A model generated the notes under the pieces. That model saw only the letters and a list, made by a program, of their open reading frames with translations, made no database searches and was not told the origin of the DNA. A stretch of 64,000 nucleotides of DNA from Liolophura sinensis (Eukaryota > Mollusca > Polyplacophora > Chitonida > Chitonidae), in the NCBI RefSeq assembly GCF_032854445.1, contig NC_088295.1, positions 5,954,501-6,018,500 of the forward strand, in the 5' to 3' direction. The translations under genes were made by a program, and so were the position numbers. Shown piece by piece: positions 37,201 to 46,329 of this stretch (position 1 is its first letter; every line of letters starts with the position of its first letter).

Positions 37201-39209
37201 GCTGAACAAGTCACATTTGTTGACAATGCCCACTCATTTCTAAGGTCTCTGGAGGTCTGACGACGATTCTTGATACAGGACCGGATGAGTGCTCGGTCAT
37301 CTCGTGGGGTAGAAAGACGTTTCCTGCCTCGACCAGCTAGCAGTTTTGTAGTACTTGGTGTAATGAACTGCTGTCTTAGAGATCTTCAGTTTTTTGGCCA
37401 CTCGTCGCTCGCTTAATCCAGTATCCAGCTGTGCCAAGATGGCTGCCTTTCTGGCTCCACATAAGTCTTTCGTTTTAGGCATTATGGGAGCTGACAACTA
37501 CCGAGTTGTGCTGCGTCTTAATATATAAACAAGAGACCCCTATTTATGTAAGCCTACATGTAAACAGGAAACCACTCTTTATGTAAGTCTGCATGTAAAT
37601 GGAAAGCATGAAATTGCCTCGCATACACCCTAGGAATACAACTGACCTTAAAGCATATCAAATACGACAAAGTATTATGGAATCAGCTGGATTTTTGTCG
37701 TATTCATTGTAATCTTCGGTTAATACACCTTTAGGGTTGCCAGGCATTAAAATGAACAAGAAACCAAAGAAAATATGAGTGGTCTAATAATTTTTTCCAT
37801 GACTGTATATCCAGGTAATATTTTGGCATCACTGTAGATATCATCCCATTTCTGAAGCAAAATGCTTGCCCCAGAGATAATGGTCTCAGAAAAGGAGAAT
37901 ATTGGTTGGGCTTTTGGTGTTTGTAAAGTTTAACTGCGGACAGTTCTAACGGGGTCCCTTCGTCTAGTATCTACAAGTTATCATGTTCGCTATGTTCTTA
38001 AAAACAGTGTTATTCACCAACGCATTGGCACTTGGGAGTGTGTGTGTGGTTTGTTTTCTTTTTTGTGTGTTGTTGGGTTATGTGAATATGTATGAGCTAC
38101 TTTATATGCCACCTACTTATCTATATCCCGACAGCTGATGATGTCTCATGAGAATCATGGCACTCTAATTCACCTCCTCTGCTCACTGATGTGATTTTAT
38201 GGTGGAATCTCTAATACTATTCTCCTAATTTACTATCCTCACCTATGAAACTAACTGACTCGCTGCGTGGTGGTCACACTGACTGCTAGAACTTCGTCAG
38301 TGCCTAATGCCTTGTTGTCAACAGTGATTTTGAGGCGTTGTGTGACCTACTTCTGGGTATGAAATGCAACTGAGGTTTGGTAGTGAAGTCCTCAAGAAAA
38401 CTATTACATTTCGTTTGCCCTCTCCAAGAACAACTTCAACCTTCTTAATTCAATTCCTAAAAGTTACTGCGGGCTCTGCCTGGTTTCCTCCCACCATAAT
38501 GCTGGCAGCCGTTGTATACATAAAATATTCTTGAGTACGGTATAAAAGACCAATCAAATAAATAAATAAATAAATCAATGCAAAAGGGCATAAAAAAGAA
38601 CTTGAATTTTTAGTGCTGGTAAGTTTGGGTGCCGTGAGTGCAGACCTCAATGAGATCGGCTCCAGCGAGCTGGAGTGCGCAGACATGGGGCGATTTGTTT
38701 GAGAGGCATTGATGGACTCAAAGTTACAATGAATGTCCGAATTTTAAAATAGCAAACTGAGTCCATCTAGATGTACTAGGTATGTTAGTACATCGTAAGA
38801 TCTGTTGAGCAACACACCTGGCTTCAACTATAGGTGGGTCTCGACCAGGTAGGTTTAACTTTTATGAATATGAACTTAAAATAACGTACTTGTATAGTCC
38901 CACATGTATGCGCAAGGATCAACAAGTGTGTAACTTAACTTCTGCTAAAGACCGTCTAATTGGTTGGAAAGCCCATGCGATACGGTCAGTGTGTGGCTCC
39001 TACCAGGACAATTACAGTGTAATCAGTGATCTCCAGGAACAAAATGGCGGAAATAGTTGTCAACCACAAACGCAGCCCCATTGAAAGTCTTCGTTACCGA
39101 TATCAGCGCACTTCTAAGCAGCTTCGCACTTTGTTTTCGAACAGATGATGGGAGACGACACAAAAGAAGTGAAAAATATGGCGTTCCATTTAAGATGACA
39201 ATACTTACG
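22152..39209 (-). CDS. LITAF-domain protein, gene 2 (multi-exon, alternative ends)
   Basis: Coding exons, minus strand: 1, 35513-35594; 2, 32773-32850; 3, 32462-32506; 4 (9-bp candidate), 31610-31618; 5, 29495-29539; 6, 26050-26239; 7a, 24049-24157, or 7b, 22152-22260. A strong donor (GTAAGTAT) at 39208 and an acceptor before 35605 suggest a 5' non-coding exon ending at 39209. All junctions are GT-AG; exons 2-5 are phase 1-1 and exon 6 ends in phase 2, matching LITAF gene 1. With the microexon the product is 185 aa, without it 182. Residues 1-87 are Pro/Gly/Tyr-rich with PPPY at 5-8 (a WW-domain site). The LITAF domain has CPHC at 120-123, a hydrophobic segment starting FAWIICLILC, and CPNC at 172-175. 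Expected at endosome/lysosome membranes with zinc. The start choice rests on MSDQPPPYPG, typical of the family. Introns carry a Tc1 element, SINEs and a 1.9-kb satellite. Confidence 0.9.
22270..24048. other. between the two alternative terminal exons
   Basis: This interval would be the 3' UTR of the 7a transcript and/or intron before 7b. It has a low-complexity stretch at about 23355-23655 made of CCCACACCTCA/CATTCCCACACTTC words. Open frames (23015-23392 and 23300-23566) derive from low-complexity or AT-rich sequence. No additional exon was recognised. Confidence 0.5.
23355..23655. repeat. degenerate CA/CT-rich short repeat
   Basis: Irregular repeats of CATTCCCACACTTCA and TCCCACACCTC, units 12-21 bp. 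It lies between alternative terminal exons 7a and 7b of LITAF gene 2. On the transcribed strand this is a G/A/T-rich tract. Confidence 0.7.
24049..24157 (-). CDS. LITAF gene 2 alternative terminal exon 7a (proximal)
   Basis: Acceptor CTCCACAG at 24158-24165. The first base completes a Gly codon in phase with exon 6, then CSLGCCLIPFCVDGCKDCV, CPNC and a TGA stop at 24049-24051. Length (109 bp coding) and phase equal those of 7b, and the two differ at only a few residues, so one arose by tandem exon duplication. The stop codons differ (TGA versus TAA). Because each exon carries its own stop, choice between them must be mutually exclusive, either by 3'-end selection or by skipping 7a. Confidence 0.87.
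25541..25784 (+). mobile_element. SINE type A, near full length
   Basis: Starts GGCCTCCGCGGTTAGCATGC (degenerate tRNA-like head), then TCATGGGTTTCCGCTGGGC, ATAATGCTGGCTGTCGTTGT, ATTCTTGAGTACGGTGTAAA and an AAATAAATAAAA tail. It lies in the intron between exons 6 and 7a of LITAF gene 2, antisense to the gene. Confidence 0.88.
26376..26617 (-). mobile_element. SINE type A, near full length
   Basis: Reverse copy: TTTATTTATTTGGTTGGTGT at the left, CCAGCATTAGGGTGAGAGGA, CCCACGACCATCCACGGGTT, and a tRNA-like head ending CTGAGCTAGCGCGCTAA at the right. It lies in the intron before exon 6 of LITAF gene 2. Confidence 0.88.
27379..29262. repeat. 19-bp E-box-like satellite with 95-bp higher-order unit
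   Basis: About 95 units in the intron between exons 5 and 6 of LITAF gene 2. The right part (28580-29220) is regular, unit GCAGCTGTATAATCCCATG. Starts at 28845, 28940 and 29035 show a 95-bp higher-order repeat of five 19-bp units. The left part (27379-28560) is more diverged and irregular. Most units contain CAGCTG, a CANNTG E-box palindrome, and many contain CCATGG. Minus-strand open frames of 104 and 111 codons here are artefacts. Confidence 0.93.
31610..31618 (-). other. candidate 9-bp microexon of LITAF gene 2
   Basis: On the minus strand the sequence reads TATCCCAG|GTTATCCAG|GTAGGT: an acceptor, nine bases, and a good donor. Phase 1-1 fits its neighbours and would add Gly-Tyr-Pro between the two AGYY cassettes. 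The same GYP begins exon 2 of LITAF gene 1. It may be a real microexon or a chance or decayed remnant. Confidence 0.4.
32992..33172 (-). mobile_element. SINE type B, truncated
   Basis: Similar to the complete type B copy at 46798-46999: GAGTGAGTGCGTGCTTAACG, TTTTTCAGTCATATGACGA, CCTTGTTGCAGGACAGATTT, CCACCGCTCTTTTGTCTAGT. The tRNA-like head is lost after about 33160. It lies in the first coding intron of LITAF gene 2. Confidence 0.82.
33173..35500. other. intron of LITAF gene 2; no further exon recognised
   Basis: AT-rich intronic DNA with many TACATGTA words. The 178-codon plus-strand frame at 33344-33880 and other frames show no domain. A short piece at about 34050-34090 resembles the GGAGGAAACC-AGAGTACC part of a dispersed SINE-like repeat. 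Confidence 0.5.
35697..35890 (-). mobile_element. degenerate SINE-like repeat (type C)
   Basis: Reverse tail TTTATTGTTTTTGAACACC followed by TATTATGGAAAC, GTAAATCACCAACCTATGGA and GTTACTATGAACTTTC. The same internal words recur at 44930-45020. It lies in the first intron of LITAF gene 2. The boundaries are approximate. Confidence 0.5.
36168..37805 (-). mobile_element. Tc1-type DNA transposon, 1638 bp, nearly intact
   Basis: Both ends begin CAGTCATGGAAAAAATTATT followed by AGACCAC, identical for at least 27 bp, and TA at 36166-36167 and 37806-37807 is the target duplication. The transposase lies on the minus strand. The element occupies the intron between the 5' exon and coding exon 1 of LITAF gene 2, in the same orientation as the gene. 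Matching ends and a nearly open transposase indicate a young insertion. Confidence 0.94.
36474..37482 (-). pseudogene. Tc1 transposase (DD34E) with one frameshift
   Basis: The N-terminus from MPKTKDL at 37482 carries the helix-turn-helix (GLSERRVAKKLKISKTAVHY). At about 37335-37350 the frame shifts by one base; downstream the frame reads GRGRKR (AT-hook-like) and RDLRNEWAL, then stays open to 36474. The catalytic triad is complete: Asp in VLFSDESNF, Asp in FQQDNAPCHTA, Glu in NPIENLWN, with exactly 34 residues between the last two (DD34E). It cuts and pastes the element at TA sites. Apart from the one shift the gene looks intact, so the shift may be a true inactivation or a sequencing error. 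Confidence 0.92.
38469..38574 (+). mobile_element. SINE type A, 3' fragment
   Basis: GGGCTCTGCCTGGTTTCC, CACCATAATGCTGGCAGCCG, AATATTCTTGAGTACGGTAT and an (AAAT)n tail ending near 38574. The head is missing. It lies in the 5' intron of LITAF gene 2, antisense to the gene. Confidence 0.87.
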
Positions 39210-39368
39210 AGGCACAAAACGAACACTGGATTGATCGAGTAAGTTTCCTGCGGTAGGGTTGTTGCCGTCTGATGTTGCAAGTCCGTCTTCCGGGAGGGTC
39301 GTGTGCAAAGCTAACACCGCGTGGAACTGTGGGTAACGGGGGTTCTGGATATTAGTATCAGCGTACAA
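39209..39368 (-). promoter_or_regulatory. probable 5' exon of LITAF gene 2 (start undetermined)
   Basis: A strong minus-strand donor, GTAAGTAT, begins at 39208 directly after GTGCCTC. The next plausible acceptor, TTTCAG before 35605, is 11 bases upstream of the LITAF ATG. The upstream sequence is open back to a Met at 39368 and would join in frame, which would add about 58 residues; that peptide is not LITAF-like, so a 5' UTR exon is the simpler reading. The 5' boundary given here is arbitrary. Confidence 0.45.
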
Positions 39369-41189
39369 AAATGATGGTATGGGGGTTTGAGGAGCGTTTA
39401 TGAAAGACCTACCAACACATAAAACAAGAAGCAGTAATATTTATTATTTACATTAGTCCGGAACATTTGCGAAAGTCTTTGTTACCTTTTGTACTCGATC
39501 GTGCACTCGTGAGTCATGTGGCCTAGTTGAATAGATCTGAATTTCGCAATCGAGGAAGGCCCGCCCCAACAAGAAGGAGTTCAGTTTCAGCCCGGCTTTG
39601 TATTGGGTGTATACATTACATTATGATTGACGACGACAACACAACATGCATGACATCGAGGCGAAGCCGAGGTACAATAATGTATCGTCTAAGTGAAGTC
39701 AGCCATTGGCTGTATGGCAAGTCTTGATACGATATTGTTCAATTAAAGGGCCTTTAGGCCCTTCAATTAAAGGGCCTATAGGCCAATAAACATGTAGGCC
39801 TACAGTGAAACACGTGAATGGATCATGGTAATGGCTTAAATAGGCCTATAACGTTAGTTGCTTGGAAAATTTTCTTGTCCATCTTTTCACTTTAGTAAGG
39901 CCTATATGCCCATTCAGTGAACGGATAGACAAATTTAATAATTTGTTCTGATTATATAGCGCTCTCTCTCCTTACGTGATGCATCACTGGGCACAATTAA
40001 CTGGACGGAAGTACGCGTAGATCAACGGAACTGGGTATAACTGGATGCTTCGAGTCGCAGAAAAGTAGAATAGGTTTAATTCCGAGCAACTGCTGAGTTG
40101 ACAGTTGACGGTGATTGCAAGCGCGCATAGATCAACCAAAACCGTAGTTTCTTTCAGTTGGTCCTAGTTGCTTCCAGTCGCCAAAATCCCAGTTGCTACT
40201 AGTCGCAAGGTCGATCTACGTCTGGCTTGATGGTGTTGTAGATGCGACAGCATTAAGAGGGAAGACTTCCTAGAACACTTGTATTTACAATCCCTGTGTG
40301 CATAACACGAGTTTAAGGGGATTTTTGACCGTCTTAAGTATGAAATTTCCCGTCATGTGCACGATCTTTAGTGTCTACTTACCTAGCGTATATAGTAGGC
40401 CCTAAGTCGAGCCTGCGGCGATGTAACGGGTTCCAACTTACTGCTATATAGGCCTAAGCCCGCCGTTTTTTGGATCTTAGAATTTCATTTGTTTTATATA
40501 TACCTCTAAGAGATCTACTATACACAGAGTACTGTATTAAATTTTGTTTCTAATCACACACTCTTTCGCTCCAATCTTTGTTTTTGGAGATAGGCCTAGA
40601 TTTCATTAGGACAGGGGAAAAAGTCCTATCTGAGCGCCGAACGAGTTCAGGCCAATAATCTCTGGCACATTGCTCGGATAGTCTATGGTGGAAGGAATGC
40701 TGATGTGACACGCTCGTAATAATCGCGAGCAGGGGAGGCAGGCTTTGTGAACATGGAAACGCATATGTGGTACCGATGTATCTGATTGCACAAGACCAAA
40801 TCCACCTGTGAACCTCGGATCAACCTCAACGTCTTCACTGCCAAGGTTTATCAAGCTGAGCAGTGAATAAACTAACTGCAGACTGACCTCAGCCCCTACT
40901 ATTTATTTTTATTTAAATTAAGATTAATACAAAACTAGGAGGGTAGTGATTAAAACTGTTTATATTTGGAAATCTTTGCTCAGGGTTTGACAATCTGAAC
41001 ACACTTCACTGTGTACAGGTAATATCTCAGTATGTAATGTTTAAGGAAAAGACCAACGGAGTTGGACTGGGTTTCAGTTGTTTCTAGATGCTTTTTCATG
41101 ACCATAACACCAGCGTCCACTTTAATCAGTTTTAATATCAGCGATTAATTAATGTAAAAGAAAGTTAAAATATGAGGTAAGGTTCATCA

Positions 41190-41620
41190 TACGGACAACT
41201 GAAATTATGCGTAAAAATACTTTCATTTATTTTTTTTCAGATTTTTTAACGACCGTTGAAAGGCATTCAAAGATTTGAAATCTATGGTGGGCTTATGAGC
41301 CATACTGAGTGACTGTATCTAGGAACTCTGACGTCACATCACCTTTTTCCCTGATGTTCACCAGAAGAAAGAAAATTGTGGGAACATTATTTCAGCAATC
41401 TTTTACTCATGGGTAAATGAGTTATTCCAACATTCAGTGTCGTGATTAGAGCAGGATAAACGTCCTGTGACGTCAGAGTTCCTAACCTCGGATAATATGG
41501 TCCTTATAACCAACCTTAGAATTCAGATGCTTGAGTGCCTTTACCTCTTTTCACAAAAATCACAAAAAATAAATGAAAGTATATTTATGCATAGTTTTAA
41601 GTGGTCTATTTAGTGCAGTC
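41190..41620. mobile_element. foldback (long inverted repeat) element
   Basis: Two arms of roughly 130 bp are inverted copies. TAGGAACTCTGACGTCACA at 41320-41338 is a perfect inverse of 41466-41484, and TACTTTCATTTATTTTTT at about 41218 is the inverse of 41564-41581. Between the arms is a loop of about 127 bp. There is no coding capacity. Both arms contain the palindrome TGACGTCA. The outer ends and any target duplication could not be fixed. Confidence 0.75.
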
Positions 41621-41845
41621 TCAAGCTCTAAACCAGACCGGCCTAACCTACGTACGGTACCCTACCGGGTTTCGGCCTGTCGAAATATGAATTCGTATAC
41701 AAGTGGACCGTGATGTAATCAGTGTTAGCCAATGAACGCTCCGTACGAGAAAAAAGCCCTCGCGGAAGAACACACATTTTCATTGGTTGAAGTCGGGGGT
41801 GGGGGGGGGGGGGGGTGTCTTAATTAATATTCATCATCAAGTAAG

Positions 41846-43139
41846 AACTGTCAAAAGTAAGTTGTCGATCGAAGAACACGAATTCGAGGAAATTAGCAGA
41901 GAAGCCGAGGCCCTTGTTTGCCAGAAATTGGAGATAAAGGAGCAGCACACATTTCAGAGACAGTGTCTGCAAGCAACTGTACCGGGAAAAGATGTTTTTG
42001 TGTGCCGGAGGACTCGAGCAGGGAAATCATGTTTTCAGGCGCTGACAATGGAACCTTATACCAACAACAACCTCAACAAAACTCTAAAGATGCCCTATTG
42101 TAATCGTTGTGCCTTCCTTGATGAGCCTTATGAAGTCTCAAGTGAAAGCTCAAAACAGGAGAGGCATAGCGGCAGCGTATATAGGGGAGGACTACGAATT
42201 GGAGGATAATGCAGATGGCAAATTCCATTATGCAGTTGTGTAATGAGAAGAACACTTGTTTTAAGTATGTGATTTACTGCAGGAGTATAAAGCACTGCTC
42301 TGATCTGTTTTCCGAGTTCATGGAGACACTTGAAGAGAAGTCTTTTTATCCACCAGGATCCAAAAGCACCTCACCTTGCAGACTGTTCAACAAGTACCAC
42401 TGGACAACACCTGATCATATAAAGGAACAGATTATGACAAGCCTTGCTGATGTAAATACCCTGAGAGTGGTAATTGCTACAAATGCATTATGAATGGGAC
42501 TAGACTTGGGGTGCAGTATTGTTATATCGTATGGCCTAGCTGGGGACTTCGACTCCTATGTGCAGCAGATGGGGCATGTTGTGTGAGATGGAGCAGGTGC
42601 TCACTCCATGCTTCTGCATCATGAGGAACACATGGTAACCAGCATAGATAAGCAAATGATATTATTTGTGAGAAATCGGGATACTTGTAGGGGAAGACTT
42701 TTACTTTCATTGTATGGTACTAGTATTGAAGAAACTAGGAGCATCGTTTCCCACAACTGTTGTGTTATTTGTTCAAGAAGTTGTATTTGTGGCACAGAGG
42801 AGTGTTCAACTTCTGCCTCTCCATGTTGGTGCGGATGATGATCATTGATTCAGATACTTTGCAGAGAAAGGTATCAATTTTGCAGAGAAAACATCTCAAC
42901 ATTCAATTACATGCGTTACAAGCAGAGTATGATGGACTTGAGAAAGCTGATACAGATAACCTTATGTGCCATTCTTTGTCAATTTTCGTGGCTTGGGACA
43001 TTATTGAGTTCTGTTCTGATCATCTCATCAAAAAGATTTTGAAAGTGTTCTGAGAAATGTTTGATGACATTTGTTCATCAGATGCTGGATCGTCAGACCA
43101 AGAGGTCATTGACTTTGATATTGATGAACTAAGAGACTA
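41846..43139 (+). pseudogene. RecQ-family helicase pseudogene
   Basis: Pieces in shifting frames follow RecQ order. QRQCLQATVPGKDVFVC then a Walker A remnant (RTRAGKSCFQAL) at about 41950-42045. QVKAQNRRGIAAAYIGEDY at about 42135 in another frame. KYVIYCRSIKHCSDLFSEF and ADVNTLRVVIATNAL at 42260-42490, the second RecA-like lobe. Then a stop where GMGLDLG should begin (42491), DFDSYVQQMGH followed by a stop where the GRAGRDG motif belongs, and a Cys-rich tail (CCVICSRSCICG). An acidic end, EVIDFDIDELRD, stops at 43139. The DEAH-box part between motif Ia and the second lobe is missing. Frameshifts, stops and the deletion make it non-functional. No introns are evident across the retained parts, so a retrocopy or transposon-borne helicase is possible. 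Confidence 0.8.
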
Positions 43140-45060
43140 GATGTTGTTTCTTATACCCAACTGGCTAAAATGTGGTTAATGAAAGTATTATACATGTACA
43201 TCAATGTGCTAAATTGTTCCTTGCAGCAGAGTATTTGTGTCAAAAACAAACGAAATAAGTCCTAAATATTCACACATCTACAAATGTATTATCATGATAG
43301 CATGATCACATGGCCACAGTGGGATAGCTAATAATGTATTATGGTTTATACACGTGTGCTAAATGACCCAAAATTTTGTCCATGACTTACTTGCGCATGT
43401 TTTCTGATTGAGAGTTCTATTGATTTTATAAAGGCGTTGAGGTTTGCTTGGCACATGAAGCGATGTTCCATCTCTCTTACCTTCCTTGTTCAGAGTCTGA
43501 ATGTGATATGTTAAACCTAAAATATATATGCATTTTTTTCTTCTACTCTTTATTTATTTATTGTTTTTTTATTATTTATTTTAATATATACTTATATGTA
43601 ATATTATAGAAAACCTTTTCGTAAGGCTAGGTCCCTGTAACACTCTTGCACACATGTGCATTGTTCAAACCAAACAGGGGATGGGAAAGGGGCCACCCTC
43701 CACTCACCTGATTTGTGCTCTGTTCATGTGTGTTGGGAGATTCAGTCAGCAGGGGGTGCAGGAAGGGGTCGGTGATGGGCCGTCTCCTACTACCCTACTC
43801 CTGCAGCTGGTTGGGAAAGTTGTAGTGACAGCACCATTGGTTATGCTGATGTTTTTTTTTGATAAGTAAAGATAATATTATTATTATAATATATGACATT
43901 CTACTGGGAAATAGTAAGTTTCAGCACCAAAAGTAATATTTTATAATAGCATTCTTGTAATAAAACTGAAGCTATGACTTTTTGGTATACATGTGTTGAT
44001 TTGTTTCATGTACACTAGAAGATAATTATTCATCAATCAGGCTAAGGCTTGGTACGATGTTCATCAGCCTTTTGATATATTAAGACTATACATGCATGTA
44101 ATGTGTTGTGATGGCAGTAAGGCCTTTTTCCAGATTGAGTAACTTTTAGGCTTTACTAAATTGTCTAGACCATCTAATATTCTGCAGATACTGTATACCC
44201 ATTTACATGTATGTGGTTTAGTTATTGTCAAAATCCGACCAGTATTTATGGTAGTTTAAATTAAATCATAAGCTACACATATATTTTGTGACTTTGTGAA
44301 CTGATCAGTGAGTATTAGGTTTATTTTGTTCATTGATCTTTGAACACCATACTCAGAAATTTTCACTTGTACAATGGCAAGTAGTCAGTTTTATTATGGT
44401 TGGAAAAAACTTGAAATTAACCGCTCTACTCATCTACTCCCAGGCTTGTATTCCAAATAGTTAGAAGACAGGTGGTCTTCAGTGAATATAAAACCAGTAA
44501 CCCTTGAAGCACCACTTATTGTCACAATGAGAGCAAGAAAATTCCCAACAGCCTGAACTGATCGTGCACATCATGTGCTAGAAATTGGGAGTTCAGCTCA
44601 AAGAGTGATGACCTGTACCCTGCTGTTAAAAATAACTTTAAGACACATGTAGAAGCAGTTGGTGATGGCGTGGGATAAAGGCAGAGTTAACCTGCTGCAG
44701 AGAGGGTTTCACTTAGCCATAATATATTTCTACATGTATTTATAATTGTTCTGGTCAGTGCTCTACCAGAACCCAGCGTTGGAAATGATGAGGTACTGCA
44801 TGAAAACATAAAAGAGAAACAGTGTGACTAAGCCGTATTAAACACCTGTGTACCAGGTTTTACCAGGTTTATGTATTTGATTGCTCTTGAACAACACACA
44901 GAAGAATTTTTTCAACTGTGGAGGAAACCAAAGTGCCTGATGTAAATCACCAACATTTGGCAAGTTGCTGACAAACTTGACCTCATTTGGTACACTGAAA
45001 TGCACACCATATGAATTGTCCAAGACAAATTGGTCTTTGACTGCTTTAACAGGATGGGTA
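43140..45060. other. no gene recognised; old SINE remnants
   Basis: AT-rich DNA. A faint reverse SINE tail is seen at about 44325-44420 (TTTGAACACCATACTCAGAA). At 44930-45020 there are type C words (GGAGGAAACC, GTAAATCACCAACATTTGGC, AGTTGCTGAC). Nothing else identifiable. Confidence 0.5.
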
Positions 45061-45168
45061 GGTTTCCACCAGACTCTGCTCGGTTTCCTCCCACCATAAT
45101 GCTGGCCACCGTCGTGTAAATGAAATTTTCTAGAGTACGGAGTAAAACACCAATCAAATAAATAAATT
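45061..45168 (+). mobile_element. SINE type A, 3' fragment
   Basis: GGTTTCCTCCCACCATAATG, CTGGCCACCGTCGTGTAAA, GAGTACGGAGTAAAACACC and an AAATAAATAAA tail. Directly upstream lies a type C fragment in the opposite sense, so this may be a mosaic of two insertions. Confidence 0.85.
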
Positions 45169-45848
45169 AACAAGATGGGAATGTAAGATAAACAGAAGAC
45201 ACTGACACAACATATCTGATCTTGATATGAAATCGTTTTACTTTGGTAACATTTGGATTACCACAAATGAAAACGAAACCTAGCTCATCTGTACACAGTA
45301 TCAGTGCAATACTTTCACATTACAGATGCATTCTTACTCTGCTCATGTCTTTTGTTCTGAACCAATGCATGTATGTATATGTTAAACACACCATATTCCA
45401 GGACTCCCTACTCGTAAAAGGTAAGAAGATCAGCTTATTGATATAAAATGCATACAAGGTATATTAAGCTTTTCCTATGTCATTGTCATCTACTGTGTGT
45501 AGTATGTTTTCATAAATCTTACGGAATGCGTCTACCTGAGCATGCATATATCGGAGGTGGCATCATTTTTTTCTTAAAAAAAAGTCTTAAGAATACTTTT
45601 GAGCTAACGGTATTTTATTGCCCCCCTGCATTTAATGGATACTTTAAAATGTCTACTTTTTTTAATCTGTTCATTGTATCGCCTAATTATTAAACGCTGT
45701 GAGAATATTTTTCTTTGTAATCTAAAAAAAAACTCTTTCTTTTCAGGTGTTCACGTTGATACAATTTTATAAGGGTGTTTTTTTTTTTTTTTTTTTTTAA
45801 GTCAGAGGCCATCAAGGCAGGCTTGTAGTCTCTCTAAACCAGATCGTC

Positions 45849-46133
45849 CTAACCTACCAGTCCTTTCCGTATAGCCTTTTCTAATTTACTTAATTTCAAG
45901 GAACATGGCATGAAGACATCGCCCTCATCTTTTACCACAACAACGTCAAGGAAGCCGAAGGGAAAAGCGTCGAGGACCTCCTTAGAAGTCTTACTTTCCG
46001 TCGTCAAATCAAGCCTTTGGGCTGTCACAACACGATTATTTACTGTGGATACGAGCTGAGCTAAATAAATTCTACAGTAAACCTTGAAATACAATAGTCT
46101 TTCCATTTCTTTGGCGTGGCCATCGAATCGCAT
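45849..46133 (-). CDS. unrecognised 94-codon open frame
   Basis: Reads MRFDGHAKEMERLLYFKV at the start and GFLDVVVVKDEGDVFMPCS near the end. The composition (balanced charged and hydrophobic residues, few rare amino acids) looks more coding-like than most frames in this AT-rich window. It lies next to the left end of the gypsy remnant on the opposite strand. I recognise no family. It could be a fragment of an old element or of a host exon, or chance. Confidence 0.25.
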   Translation of the reverse strand: MRFDGHAKEMERLLYFKVYCRIYLAQLVSTVNNRVVTAQRLDLTTESKTSKEVLDAFPFGFLDVVVVKDEGDVFMPCSLKLSKLEKAIRKGLVG

Positions 46134-46329
46134 GATTGTCGTACATAGAACACATGTCGACTGTCACTTACTGTTTACGACCCCGCCAGGAGATAGTAGA
46201 GTCGTTTCCATTGGTCGGCCAGGATTTTGTTAAATCGCTATGTTCACGTCACCGCAAGGGAGTTACGCAGGCTTGTCAGCAGAGGTTGAGTAGACTTAAA
46301 CGATGTTGGTTGGACCATTTTCTGTGGAT

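Larger units (their letters stand above)
37808..41189. other. upstream region of LITAF gene 2, with a SINE fragment
   Basis: It contains the type A SINE fragment (separate entry), the probable 5' exon of LITAF gene 2 ending at 39209, and the direct duplication AATTAAAGGGCCT near 39740-39782. A plus-strand ATG with context AAAATGGCGG at 39044 opens only 34 codons. Sequence at about 39990-40230 has repeated CGTAGATC and GTTGC-CAGTCGC words that may be an old MITE. No protein-coding gene recognised besides LITAF gene 2. Confidence 0.5.

Noticed and set aside
39044-39148. Plus-strand ATG in AAAATGGCGG context opening 34 codons
   Set aside because: The peptide is short and basic with no good donor before its stop. 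A YY1-like or chance motif is as likely as a coding start.
41794-41815. Poly-G run as a G-quadruplex switch (also at 6951-6970)
   Set aside because: Homopolymer-like G runs could fold, but nothing links either to a gene's regulation, and both look like simple slippage tracts.
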